A stretch of DNA of 64,000 nt from Myxococcota bacterium (GTDB taxonomy: Bacteria > Myxococcota_A > UBA9160 > SMWR01). The notes beneath the pieces were generated by a model. It was given only the letters and a program-made list of their open reading frames with translations, ran no database searches and was not told where the DNA came from. This document shows, piece after piece, positions 41,120 through 49,407 of this stretch (its first letter is position 1; each line of letters opens with the position of its first letter). The position numbers were made by a program, and so were the translations under genes. The DNA lies in the NCBI GenBank assembly GCA_039030075.1, contig JBCCEW010000012.1, positions 62,001 to 126,000 on the forward strand, in the 5' to 3' direction.

Positions 41120-41983
41120 TCAGCCCAGCGCGAAGCGGAGCGGCGGCAGGACCCAGCGCTCGTCGGATGCCTGGCGCCGCACGACGCAGACGCCGACCCG
41201 GTCGAGGTCGAGGGCGATCGCCACGCGCTCGTCGCGACACACATCGGCCCAGGCCTTCTCCATCCCGGTCGACCAGCGGATGTCGTCGAAGACGAAGAGC
41301 GCATCGTCGTGTGCGTTGCGCCAGATGCGTTCGAAGTAGTCGAGGGTGGGCTCGTGGGCATGGTGCCCATCGATGAAGGCGAAGTCGAAAGGACCCCGTT
41401 CTTCGATGGCGGCGTCGAGCGACTCGACGAAGCGTCCCTGGCGGTAGTCGACGTTCGCGAGCCCGATCCGCGCGTGGACTTCCCGCGCGATCCGCAAGCG
41501 GTAGGGCGATGACTCGAGGGTCACGAGTCGTCCCTGGGCGCCGGCTTCTTCGAAGGCCGCGGCCTGATAGGCGGAGGAGAGTCCGAGGTTGGTTCCCAGC
41601 TCGATGCCGCGCTGGGGAGCGAACGCGCGGCCGAGCCAGTAGAGCAAGCGCGCGGCGCGAGGGGATTTGCTCACGCGGCATGCCTCGGAAACGCTCGAAC
41701 CCGCATCGGCGACGCCCGGTGCTCCCAGGCTGCCGTCGATCAGGGGCTCGTGTCGTTGGAGCAGCGCCGCGCGCTCTTTCTCGATGGCGCGCACCCGTTC
41801 CGAGTCGGGCTCGGCATTCTGGTAGAGCTGGTCTACGACCTGTGCGAGCCGAGGGGCATGGGGGTGCTCCACCTCAGCCAACACCGCTGCGGCCTTCGGG
41901 CGCTCGGCGGCGGCCCTTGCTGCTCGGTAGGCCGTGCGCAGGTGCGGGCCGGCGATCGGAAGGCGTCCTACCCAGCTCTTCAT
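41120..41983 (-). CDS. class I SAM-dependent methyltransferase (O-MTase-like)
   Basis: 287 aa. The SAM-binding motif I is GIELGTNLGLSSAYQA, then ESSPYRLRIAREVH (acidic loop for the ribose), GPFDFAFIDGHHAHEPTLDYF (motif IV/V), matching small-molecule O-methyltransferases of the CmcI/catechol-type. The N-terminal region is a helical lead with no known domain (ALLQRHEPLIDGSLGAPG). Substrate unknown. Converges with none; its upstream region of about 530 bp has no convincing gene. Confidence 0.8.
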   Translation of the reverse strand: MKSWVGRLPIAGPHLRTAYRAARAAAERPKAAAVLAEVEHPHAPRLAQVVDQLYQNAEPDSERVRAIEKERAALLQRHEPLIDGSLGAPGVADAGSSVSEACRVSKSPRAARLLYWLGRAFAPQRGIELGTNLGLSSAYQAAAFEEAGAQGRLVTLESSPYRLRIAREVHARIGLANVDYRQGRFVESLDAAIEERGPFDFAFIDGHHAHEPTLDYFERIWRNAHDDALFVFDDIRWSTGMEKAWADVCRDERVAIALDLDRVGVCVVRRQASDERWVLPPLRFALG

Positions 41984-42518
41984 GCGTCTCCTCGGGGCGC
42001 CGCGGTGGCACCTCCCTTCTCATCGTCCGCTGTGGGCGTGCGCTTGAAAGCGGACTCCACCTCGGGAGCGGGCCCATCGCGCCGAATCTGTGCGTCCTCC
42101 GTGCCACGCCCTGCACGCGAACGCCCACTTCCCCTCTAGCGGGCGAATCGAGGGTTCAGTGCAGAGGCGGCGGAGGTTCGGGAGTGCGGGGGTGTCCCCG
42201 GCCCGATCGAGCGGTTCACGAGTCGCGGCGCGATTCCACATGTCGAGCCAACGGCATCGCCCCTGCTGTCCGCGCAGCTCGTCCCACTCTGCGTCTCGGA
42301 AGACCGCCTCGAGCGTGTCTCGTCGGCTGGCCCCGCCGACCGTGGGCACGTTCCGCCCCGCCCGAGGACTGCGGCGTCGCCAGGGATTCCCCACCAAATC
42401 CCCAGCCCGTCGCACGGCGCAGAGCGTGTAACACCGAATGATGTTTTTGGATCGCGCTCTTAGGAGCGCGAGATCGGATCGGGATGCGGAGCCGGGTGTG
42501 TCGGGGTAGACGGGGCCG
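41984..42518. other. gene-poor intergenic region, REP-like palindrome near 42187-42200
   Basis: No supported gene. A 131-codon minus-strand frame (42020-42415) exists but is Arg/Trp-rich, and its peptide contains GDTPALPN, while the plus strand reads AGVSPARS. These two reads are the familiar signature of a GC palindrome rather than a protein; the palindrome is CGGGG-GTGT-CCCCG at 42187-42200. It looks like a dispersed extragenic palindromic repeat. Nothing else was seen apart from the inverted repeat at 42452-42471. Confidence 0.5.
42452..42471. promoter_or_regulatory. 8-bp inverted repeat upstream of the winged-helix regulator
   Basis: TCGCGCTC-TTAG-GAGCGCGA, perfect 8-bp arms with a 4-base loop, 47 bases before the ATG at 42519. 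The T-run TTTTT lies on the 5' side (plus strand), so it is not an intrinsic terminator in either direction. Possible operator of the wHTH gene. Confidence 0.5.
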
Positions 42519-44252
42519 ATGTTTGTGTTCGCGGATTTCGAGTTCGATCCGGAAGTGTTCGAACTGCGCAGCGAAGGAAACCCAGTTCGAATCGAGCCGA
42601 GGGTCTTCGACCTCCTCCACTATCTGATTCGGCATCGAGAGCGCGTCGTTCCGAAAGAAGAGCTCCTCGAGCGCGTCTGGAACGGTGCCTCCGTCAGCGA
42701 GTCGGCCCTGATCAGCGCGATCCGGGACGCCCGCCGCGCAGTCGGGGACAGCGGCGCGCGACAGCGCGTGATCCGCACCGTGCCGCGGCGGGGCTTCCGC
42801 TTCGTCGCCGAGACGACCGAAACGCCCGGCGCGTTCCCACCAGTCCTGTCCGCCGTCGCGGCTGCGGAGGAGCTGGACACAGACGACCCGTCGGCCGACG
42901 CTTCGAATCTGCGCCGGACCTACCAGTCGTGTCGGGCGAATGCCGAGCAGGCGCTGGAGGCCGGCGATCGGCGGGCCGCGAAACAGGCCTGGCTCGAGGC
43001 GGCCGTACTGGCGCGGTGGCTCGGCTCTCCCGAAGCGTTGGCGAAGAGCGCGATCGGGATGGCGCGGATTCCGCGGCGGGGCTTCCAGGGAGACGAACTC
43101 CTGATGCGATTGCTGCGGGAAGCCTCCGAGGCGCTCCCCGAGGCGCGGTTGGGACTCCGGTCGGAGCTGGTATCGCTTCTCGCCGAGGAGCTCTGTCGAC
43201 ACGTCGACTTCGACGAGGGCAGGTCGGCCAGTGGCGAGCTGCTGGGGATCGCCCGGACTCTCGGCACCCCCGACGCCGTGGGATCGGCACTCACGGCAAG
43301 GCTGGTCTGGTTGTCCAGCCCCGACGATGCCGAGGAGCGCACGCGCTGTCGGGTCGAGCTGGAGGCGACGGCCGAGGCCAGCGGCTGCCCGCAGTTCGCG
43401 CTCTGGGCGTGCTACTGGGAGGTGGGCGAACGTCTCGAAGCGGGCGATCTCCGCGCGGCGCGCCACGCCATCGATCGCCACGGTCTCGTCGCCAGGACTT
43501 CATCCGATGCGCGGGACCGGGCGCGCCACGAAGCCCTCGAGACATCCCTCGATCTCGCCGAAGGCCGCCTGGAGCGCGCGCGCGACCGCAACCGCAAGGC
43601 CCAGGTATTGGCAGCGGAGTCCACGCCGGATCCGCTCCGCGTGCACGTCGCACTCCAGGAGCAATGGCTGGATGTGCTGGACCGGAGTTCGCGGGTCGAG
43701 CGGGTCGACGCCCTGGCGCTTCTGCCGCTGCCCGATGCCTACCGCCCGCCGCTCGAGGCGTTCGTGGCGCGCCTGCACGCCGAGGCCGGTCGTCTCACGC
43801 GCGCCCGGGATGAACTCCATCGGCAGTACGCCGAAGGCGGCGTGTCGCGAGCGTTCGCCGGGCGTTGCCCGCTCTTCACGCTGGCGGCGCTCGCCGACGT
43901 CGCTGCCTGGACCGACGCGCGCGAGCTGGCCGCGGAGCTGCACGAGGCGTTGCAGCCCTACGCCGGACGTTTCTGCGTGGGAGGCAACGGACACACCCTC
44001 GGTTCGGTTGCGCAGCGACTGGCGAGCCTCGAATCGCTGCTCGGCCGCCATGCGTCGGCGGCGCGTCGCTTCGCGGCCGCGCGTGTGACGGAAGCGGACG
44101 GGGCGGGCGCGCTCGCCGACGCCGCGTTGCAGCAGGCGTTCGCTTCGGCGGCGGAGCGCGCCCGCGCGGCGCGATCGCACCCGGCGATCGCGGACCGAGG
44201 ACCGTCGGAGTCCCCGCGTCACTTCGGGGGGTCCCGCGCGAGGAGCCGGTGA
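42519..44252 (+). CDS. OmpR/CadC-type winged-helix regulator with long helical (TPR-like) C-terminus
   Basis: 577 aa. Residues 4-100 are a trans_reg_C/OmpR winged-helix domain: DPEVFELRSEGNPVRIEPRVFDLLHYLIRHRERVVPKEELLERVWNGASVSESALISAIRDARRAVGDSGARQRVIRTVPRRGFRFV, so it binds DNA through C-terminal-type OmpR elements placed at the N-terminus, as in CadC-like proteins. No phospho-receiver and no membrane helix. The remaining 470 residues are repeated helices (TPR/solenoid-like, for example RAARHAIDRHGL..., RARDELHRQY...), a probable protein-interaction or ligand sensor. Signal unknown; the inverted repeat upstream may be its site. Confidence 0.8.
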   Translation: MFVFADFEFDPEVFELRSEGNPVRIEPRVFDLLHYLIRHRERVVPKEELLERVWNGASVSESALISAIRDARRAVGDSGARQRVIRTVPRRGFRFVAETTETPGAFPPVLSAVAAAEELDTDDPSADASNLRRTYQSCRANAEQALEAGDRRAAKQAWLEAAVLARWLGSPEALAKSAIGMARIPRRGFQGDELLMRLLREASEALPEARLGLRSELVSLLAEELCRHVDFDEGRSASGELLGIARTLGTPDAVGSALTARLVWLSSPDDAEERTRCRVELEATAEASGCPQFALWACYWEVGERLEAGDLRAARHAIDRHGLVARTSSDARDRARHEALETSLDLAEGRLERARDRNRKAQVLAAESTPDPLRVHVALQEQWLDVLDRSSRVERVDALALLPLPDAYRPPLEAFVARLHAEAGRLTRARDELHRQYAEGGVSRAFAGRCPLFTLAALADVAAWTDARELAAELHEALQPYAGRFCVGGNGHTLGSVAQRLASLESLLGRHASAARRFAAARVTEADGAGALADAALQQAFASAAERARAARSHPAIADRGPSESPRHFGGSRARSR

Positions 44253-44263
44253 GTTCCGCGCGG

Positions 44264-44635
44264 CTAGGCGGAAGGCGCTTCCGGTACGGGCCCGAAGAAC
44301 CCCCACACGCGGAGCACGCGGGCGTCCGAGTCCACCTCGGCGACGTCGAATCCGGGGAGCACGAGCTCGCTGCCGCGGTGGATCTCCCAGTGGTAGCGGA
44401 AGAGGCCATGGTGCGAGTCGAATCCCGATGCACGCGAGCAGACCGCATCCGGGAGACGCGTGCGGAAGTCACGCACGTTCGCTTCGAAGGCGTCGATCCC
44501 GCGGGTTTCGATGGAGGGATCGACGAAGTGGATCTCGGGGGACAGCGCGCGCTCGAGGTGGCTGCGGACCTTCTCCAGGTCGCGCTCGTTCCAGGCGGCG
44601 AGCATGTGATCGAAGGCCGGAGGAAGCTCGGGCAT
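44264..44635 (-). CDS. NTF2-like/SnoaL-type protein
   Basis: 123 aa of the cone-shaped alpha+beta barrel family: FDHMLAAWNERDLEKVRSHLERALSPEIHFVDPSIETRGIDAFEANVRDFRTRLPDAV and HHGLFRYHWEIHRGSELVLPGFDVAEVDSDARVLRVWGFFGP. Many members bind or transform small hydrophobic molecules (epoxides, steroids, polyketides). No catalytic set assigned. Divergent from a TetR regulator across a 22-bp inverted repeat, so probably under its control. Confidence 0.8.
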   Translation of the reverse strand: MPELPPAFDHMLAAWNERDLEKVRSHLERALSPEIHFVDPSIETRGIDAFEANVRDFRTRLPDAVCSRASGFDSHHGLFRYHWEIHRGSELVLPGFDVAEVDSDARVLRVWGFFGPVPEAPSA

Positions 44636-44700
44636 GATGGATCTCCAGGTGGGAGTGCCGGCCGCAGGGGCCGAGTCCCGGTTCGATGACTTTGGTCGGA

Positions 44701-44754
44701 TTTACAGACTCTCTGTCGGTTTCTTTCTTAGCAAACCGACACAGAGTCTGTAAA
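44701..44754. promoter_or_regulatory. 22-bp inverted repeat, candidate TetR operator
   Basis: Arms 44701-44722 and 44733-44754 (TTTACAGACTCT...GTCGGTTT and its complement AAACCGACACAG...CTGTAAA) differ by one base, with a 10-base spacer. The right arm contains ACAGAGTCTGT, itself an 11-base palindrome. It ends 8 bp before the TetR ATG (44763), in the gap to the NTF2-like gene (44635). Such size and position strongly suggest a double TetR site controlling both divergent genes. Confidence 0.75.
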
Positions 44755-44762
44755 GTGCCGAG

Positions 44763-45338
44763 ATGGCCACCCAAGCCGAACGCCGCGCGGAAACCCGCTC
44801 GCGCCTGCTCCAGGCGGCCGAGGAGGCGTTTCTCGCCCGCGGCTACGAAGCCGCGACCACCGGAGCGATCCTCGAGGCCGCGGGCGTCAGCCGCGGCGGG
44901 CTCTACCACCATTTCGCGAACAAGCGCGAGATCTTCGAAGCGGTCTTCCTCGCCAAGTCCGACGCCGCGCTCGATGCCTCGCAGCGGGTGAAGCCCTGCG
45001 ACTCGCCGCTCGAATCCCTCGTGCGCGCGTGTCTCGCATGGCTGCGGGCCGTGCGCGCTCCCGACGTCGCGAAGGTGTTGCTCGAGGACGGGCCCAGCGT
45101 GCTCGGCTGGCAGCGCGCGCGAGAACTCGAGGGCGAGCGGAGCCTGCGCATGATGACCCGCGCCCTCGAGGCCGCCGTGATGGCGGGCGAGATCGAGGTG
45201 GCGTCGATTCCGGTGACCGCGCGCCTGCTCAACGCTTCGCTCGCCGAGGCGGCCCTCGCCGAACTCCACGACGGCGTGTCGCGCCGTGCGACCGAGACCT
45301 CGGTGCGCGCCTGGATCGAGGCGCTGGCCCGGGCTTGA
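44763..45338 (+). CDS. TetR-family transcriptional regulator
   Basis: 191 aa. N-terminal TetR helix-turn-helix: AETRSRLLQAAEEAFLARGYEAATTGAILEAAGVSRGGLYHHFANKREIFEAVFL. The C-terminal effector domain has LLEDGPSVLGWQRARELEGERSLRMMTRALEAAVMAGEIE, common in this family but without a known ligand. It faces the 22-bp inverted repeat immediately upstream; divergent partner is the NTF2-like protein. Confidence 0.85.
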   Translation: MATQAERRAETRSRLLQAAEEAFLARGYEAATTGAILEAAGVSRGGLYHHFANKREIFEAVFLAKSDAALDASQRVKPCDSPLESLVRACLAWLRAVRAPDVAKVLLEDGPSVLGWQRARELEGERSLRMMTRALEAAVMAGEIEVASIPVTARLLNASLAEAALAELHDGVSRRATETSVRAWIEALARA

Positions 45339-45519
45339 GCCGCGCCGCCCGTGGCGATCGCGCGACACGCAGGAGCAATGTCGCTTGCGGAGTGGGGGGC
45401 GACGACCCGAACCGAGGCGGTGACCGAAAGCGTCGGAGACCAGCGTGCTTCGTCGGTGGTGCGCGCAAATCGCGCCCGCGCGCTTGCACCGCGCGACGCG
45501 CCCAGAATAGGCTGGCGCG

Positions 45520-46104
45520 ATGGAGCGGACGCTGCGCCACGCCCTGCTGCTCGTCGGGCTGACTTCGCTGCTGGCGTGCGCCGGCGTGAAACCCATCGAC
45601 CTCGCGACCGAGGACCCGTCGTCCCTGCCCGAAGACGCGGCCATCCTGGTGCTCGAGATCGACACCGAGGTGCGGATCGGCACGCTGGAGATCTCAGGAG
45701 TCGCAGCCACGAACCACGTCGTCGCGAAGGATCTCAAGGAGGGGAAGCACCTGCTGTTCGTTTCCCTGCGGCCGGGGCAGTACTCGTGGCGAATGCTCAA
45801 GCGCTATCTCGGTGGCACGGAGTACCACTGGCGGTTGCGACGAGAGCACGACCGCATGGGTTTCCGCGTGGAACGGGGGTTGCTCAACTACCCGGGCGTC
45901 CTCCGAGTGCGAAGGGCTCGCTATGACCGCTGGCTCGAGATCCGGAACCTGAACCACGCTGCGCAGACGCGCGCACGCCTCGCCCGCGAGTTCCCCGAGC
46001 TGCTCGAGAAGTTCCCGATCCGCTACACGGGCGAAGACCGGGATGAGTTCCTGGAGCGCTACGAGGCAGCGCTCGAGATGCAGGTCGAGAGGAACATGCC
46101 GTGA
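45520..46104 (+). CDS. lipoprotein, unknown function
   Basis: 194 aa. MERTLRHALLLVGLTSLLACAG is a lipoprotein signal (Cys 20). The mature part has DAAILVLEIDTEVRIGTLEISG and a beta-rich core GKHLLFVSLRPGQYSWRMLKRYLGGTEYHWRLRREHDRMGFRVERGLLNYPGVLRVRR, then a basic helical end. No family recognised. Its stop overlaps the start of the S9 peptidase (GTGA), so the two are co-translated; it may be an accessory factor for the peptidase or its export. Confidence 0.6.
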   Translation: MERTLRHALLLVGLTSLLACAGVKPIDLATEDPSSLPEDAAILVLEIDTEVRIGTLEISGVAATNHVVAKDLKEGKHLLFVSLRPGQYSWRMLKRYLGGTEYHWRLRREHDRMGFRVERGLLNYPGVLRVRRARYDRWLEIRNLNHAAQTRARLAREFPELLEKFPIRYTGEDRDEFLERYEAALEMQVERNMP

Positions 46105-48041
46105 GCGCGCTTCGTGCTCTGCTCATCGGGTTTCTGGTCGCAGCCGGCGCGGCCCTTGGGACGGCCGCCGAGCGTCTCGAACCGGGTCGCCTGTACGCGA
46201 TGCCTGCCATTCGGCAGCTGCAGGTCAGTCCGACCGGCGAGTGGATCGTGGCGGTCGCGTCGAGTGAGCAAGCCTGGGGCGTCCTCGCCCAGCGCCGCGG
46301 CGACCTCGTCACGGTTCCGCTCTACCGAACGAAGCAGCAGATTGCCGATCTCCAGTGGATCGGAGACGACACCCTGTTCGTGGAGCATGTTTCCGGGAAG
46401 CGTCCGCTGCTGATCCGATTCTCCTGGAACGGACACACCATCGAGCAGGACCTCCTGGAGGTGACGCGTCGTGGTCGGCTGATCGACGGTCTGCCCAACG
46501 AGAACGAGGTCGTCCTCTGGCGCGAGCGGAAGTGGCAGCGTTCGGAGGTGTTGCGCGGGCCCGCGACGGCACTCTCCAACCAGAAGTGGCAGTTCAGCCA
46601 GAAGAAGGAGGGAGGCGAGCTCGAGCAGGTGGCTGAACTGGATCACCGGGTGCACCAGTGGATCACGGATTCGAAGGGCGTCGTTCGGGCAGCGCTCACC
46701 ATCGAGGGCCGGGTCAATCCGGGCCTGGTCATTCACTACCGCAGCGGTCCCGATGGCTGGTGGAGTCGGATCGTACGCTCGGACAACCTCGAGTACGCGA
46801 TCCTTCCGCTCGGCATGACCCCCGACGACGAGCGACTGATCGTGGCGGCGCACGCAGGCCGGGATACGCGGGGAATCTACGAGTTGGATCCGTCCGACGG
46901 AGAGCTCGGGCGGCAGGTCTTCCATCACCCGGAAGTCGACGTCGTGTCCGTGCTGCTCGACCACGATCGACGCCAGATCATCGCCGCGATCTACGAGGTC
47001 GAGGGACAGCGCCGGTATCACTACCTCGATGCCTTCGGCGAGCAGCACCTGAACGACTTCACCCGGTTCGCCTCGGGAGAATCGGTCTCGGTGACGAGTG
47101 CGAGCCGCGACCATCGCTACCTCGCGCTGCTGGTACGCGGGGTTCGCAACCCGGGGACCTTCTACTTCTTCGACAAGGACACGGGCGAGACCGTCCGGGC
47201 CGGTCGACTGCTCCCGTGGGTGCATCCCGACGCTCTGGCGACCTCCGAAGCGATGCGGGTCGTGGCCAGCGACGGCACCCAGCTCGAGGCCTTCCTGACG
47301 CTTCCGCCCCGGATGGGCAATCGGCCCGCGCCGCTCTTCGTGGTGCCCCGCGGCGGCGTGATTGCCGCGCGGCGTCAGCCACTCTTCGATCCCCTGGCTC
47401 AGTACGTGGCGCTATCCGGGGTCGCGGTGTTGGAGGTGAACCACCGTGGCTCCTTGGGCTACGGCGCCGCGTTTCGCAAAGCCGGCGAAGGGGAGTTCGG
47501 GAAACGGATCGAGGATGACATCGACGCGGCTGTCGATCTGGCGATCGAAGGAGGCCGGGTCGACCCGGCGCGCATCTGCATCGGCGGGATCAGCTACGGC
47601 GGCTACTCGGCCTTGATGAGCGCGATCCGCCGTCCCGACCGGTACCGCTGCGCCATCAGCTTGAACGGGCCCACCGACCTTCCCTTGATGTTCCAGTCGG
47701 ACATTCGCATGAACAGGGAATCCGTGCGGGAGGCTGCCGCCAAGCTCATGGGTGACCCCGAGAAGGATTTCGACCGGCTCGTCGAGATCTCGCCGGTCTA
47801 CCAGGTTTCGAAGCTGCGGGCTCCCGTGCTCATCGCGTTCGGCACCAAGGACAATTGGGTCGACCCGGACCACGCATATCGTTTTCGGGCCATGCTCGAA
47901 GCCCACGGCAAGCCCTACGAATGGTTGGAACTACCGAACGCAGCGAACTCGCCGTCGCGTGGCCACATGCGTCAGTTCGCGTTCCGGGCGGTCGACTTCC
48001 TTCGGGCCCACCTTCGCGCGAAGGAACTCCCGGCGAACTAG
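46101..48041 (+). CDS. prolyl oligopeptidase family (S9) serine peptidase, exported
   Basis: 646 aa from GTG 46101. A signal peptide (LRALLIGFLVAAGAALGTAA) precedes a beta-propeller-like region (residues 25-390; LYAMPAIRQLQVSPTGEWIVAVASS, NPGTFYFFDKDTGETVR) and an alpha/beta hydrolase domain. The catalytic Ser lies in GGISYGGYSALMSAIRRPD, the Asp in FGTKDNWVDPDH and the His in NSPSRGHMRQFAF. It cleaves after proline or acidic/amino-acid residues in short peptides, in the periplasm or outside. The upstream lipoprotein overlaps by 4 bp. Convergent with the GH1 enzyme. Confidence 0.85.
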   Translation: MSALRALLIGFLVAAGAALGTAAERLEPGRLYAMPAIRQLQVSPTGEWIVAVASSEQAWGVLAQRRGDLVTVPLYRTKQQIADLQWIGDDTLFVEHVSGKRPLLIRFSWNGHTIEQDLLEVTRRGRLIDGLPNENEVVLWRERKWQRSEVLRGPATALSNQKWQFSQKKEGGELEQVAELDHRVHQWITDSKGVVRAALTIEGRVNPGLVIHYRSGPDGWWSRIVRSDNLEYAILPLGMTPDDERLIVAAHAGRDTRGIYELDPSDGELGRQVFHHPEVDVVSVLLDHDRRQIIAAIYEVEGQRRYHYLDAFGEQHLNDFTRFASGESVSVTSASRDHRYLALLVRGVRNPGTFYFFDKDTGETVRAGRLLPWVHPDALATSEAMRVVASDGTQLEAFLTLPPRMGNRPAPLFVVPRGGVIAARRQPLFDPLAQYVALSGVAVLEVNHRGSLGYGAAFRKAGEGEFGKRIEDDIDAAVDLAIEGGRVDPARICIGGISYGGYSALMSAIRRPDRYRCAISLNGPTDLPLMFQSDIRMNRESVREAAAKLMGDPEKDFDRLVEISPVYQVSKLRAPVLIAFGTKDNWVDPDHAYRFRAMLEAHGKPYEWLELPNAANSPSRGHMRQFAFRAVDFLRAHLRAKELPAN

Positions 48042-48048
48042 GCGGGCT

Positions 48049-49407
48049 TCAGGTCTCGAAGCCGTTCTCCGCAGCGACCGTCCCGTACCAGCGCCCGGAC
48101 TCCTTCTGCGTGCGGTCGCCGGTTTCGTAGTCGACCCAGCAGAGCCCGAAGCGCTGGTGGTATCCCTCGGCCCACTCGAAGTTGTCGAGCAGACTCCAGG
48201 CGTGATACCCGCGCAGGTCGACACCCGCATCGATCGCGCGCGCGGCGGCCTCAAGATAGCCGCGGTAGAAGTCGATGCGCGCCGAATCGCGCGCCACGCC
48301 GTCGGGGTCGGGGGGCGTGGCGTAGGAGCAACCGTTCTCGGTCACCTCGAGGGTGGGCCGGTCGTAGTCGCGGTCGATGCGCAGGAGGGCGTCTTCGAGG
48401 GCACGGGGCCAGACCTCCCAGCCGAAATCGGTCCGCGGTCCGTCCTCGCCGCCGAACGCGCCGACCGGGTTCGCGCCGGTGCCGAGCCGACCCCCGTCCG
48501 CGGCCGCCTCGACCAGGGTGCGCGTGTAGAGATTCACTCCGAGAAAGTCGTAGGGAGCGCGGATGCGTTCCAGGTCGCCGTCCCGGAACCCCATGGCTTC
48601 CCAGGGGTTCCCCGCCAGGAAGGGCTCCGGGTAGCGCCCGTGCAGGGCCGGTTCGAGGAACCAGGTGTTCGCCCACGCGTGCCAGCGTTCGCTCGCCGAG
48701 ACGTCTTCGTCGTGATCGCCGCGGGGTTCACAGGGCGACCAGTGGAACGCGCTGCCGATGCGGGCGTCGCTGCGATTCGCGCGGAGTGCGCGCAAGCCCT
48801 CGCCCTGGGCGAGGTTCACCGTGTGCGTCGCCGCGAAGAACGCGTCGCGATCGCGGCGGCCGGGCGCGTGAATGCCGATCAGGTAGCCCAGGGTGGTGAA
48901 GATGCCGGGCTCGTTCAGCAGCACCCAGTCCGAGACGCGATCCCCGAGTCGCCGCGCCACCAGGTCGACGTAGTCGGCGAAGCGCCCCGCCGTGTCCCGG
49001 TTCGGCCACCCGCCCAGGTTCTCCAACGTCTGGGGCAGATCCCAGTGGTAGAGGGTCACCAGCGGACGAATGCCCGCATCGAGCAGGGTGTCGACCAGGC
49101 GGCCGTAGTAGTCGAGGCCGGCCGCGTTCGCCTCACCCTTGCCCTTCGGCTGTACCCGGGGCCACGAGATCGAGAAGCGATAGCTCGAACAGTGCATCGC
49201 GCGAAGCAGGGCGATGTCTTCTTCGAAGCGGTGGTACGAGTCGCAGGCGACATCGCCGCGGTGGTCGCTCTTCACGCGACCGGGCTGGCGGACGAAGCGA
49301 TCCCAGATCGATTCGCCTTTGCCGTCGGCTCGCCAGGCGCCCTCGATCTGGTACGCGGCGGTGGCGGCTCCCCAGTGGAAGCCGTCGGGGAAGCGGAGAC
49401 GCGTCAT
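48049..49407 (-). CDS. beta-glucosidase, GH1 family
   Basis: 452 aa (beta/alpha)8-barrel glycosidase. FPDGFHWGAATAAYQIEGAWRADGKGESIWD is the GH1 N-terminal signature, the acid/base is Glu in LLNEPGIF, the nucleophile Glu in VTENGCSYA. RYAGLDYYGRLVDTLLDAGI-type helices and WSLLDNFEWAEGYHQRFG at the C-terminus complete the family pattern. Retaining hydrolysis of beta-linked glucosides in the cytoplasm. It begins the codon after the redoxin stop (TGAATG), so is translationally coupled to the selenoprotein gene; this is an unusual partner. Confidence 0.9.
   Translation of the reverse strand: MTRLRFPDGFHWGAATAAYQIEGAWRADGKGESIWDRFVRQPGRVKSDHRGDVACDSYHRFEEDIALLRAMHCSSYRFSISWPRVQPKGKGEANAAGLDYYGRLVDTLLDAGIRPLVTLYHWDLPQTLENLGGWPNRDTAGRFADYVDLVARRLGDRVSDWVLLNEPGIFTTLGYLIGIHAPGRRDRDAFFAATHTVNLAQGEGLRALRANRSDARIGSAFHWSPCEPRGDHDEDVSASERWHAWANTWFLEPALHGRYPEPFLAGNPWEAMGFRDGDLERIRAPYDFLGVNLYTRTLVEAAADGGRLGTGANPVGAFGGEDGPRTDFGWEVWPRALEDALLRIDRDYDRPTLEVTENGCSYATPPDPDGVARDSARIDFYRGYLEAAARAIDAGVDLRGYHAWSLLDNFEWAEGYHQRFGLCWVDYETGDRTQKESGRWYGTVAAENGFET

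Noticed and set aside
42020-42415. 131-codon minus-strand open frame with Trp and Arg
   Set aside because: No ribosome site, no fold, and its peptide matches the two-strand read of a GC palindrome; not annotated as a gene.
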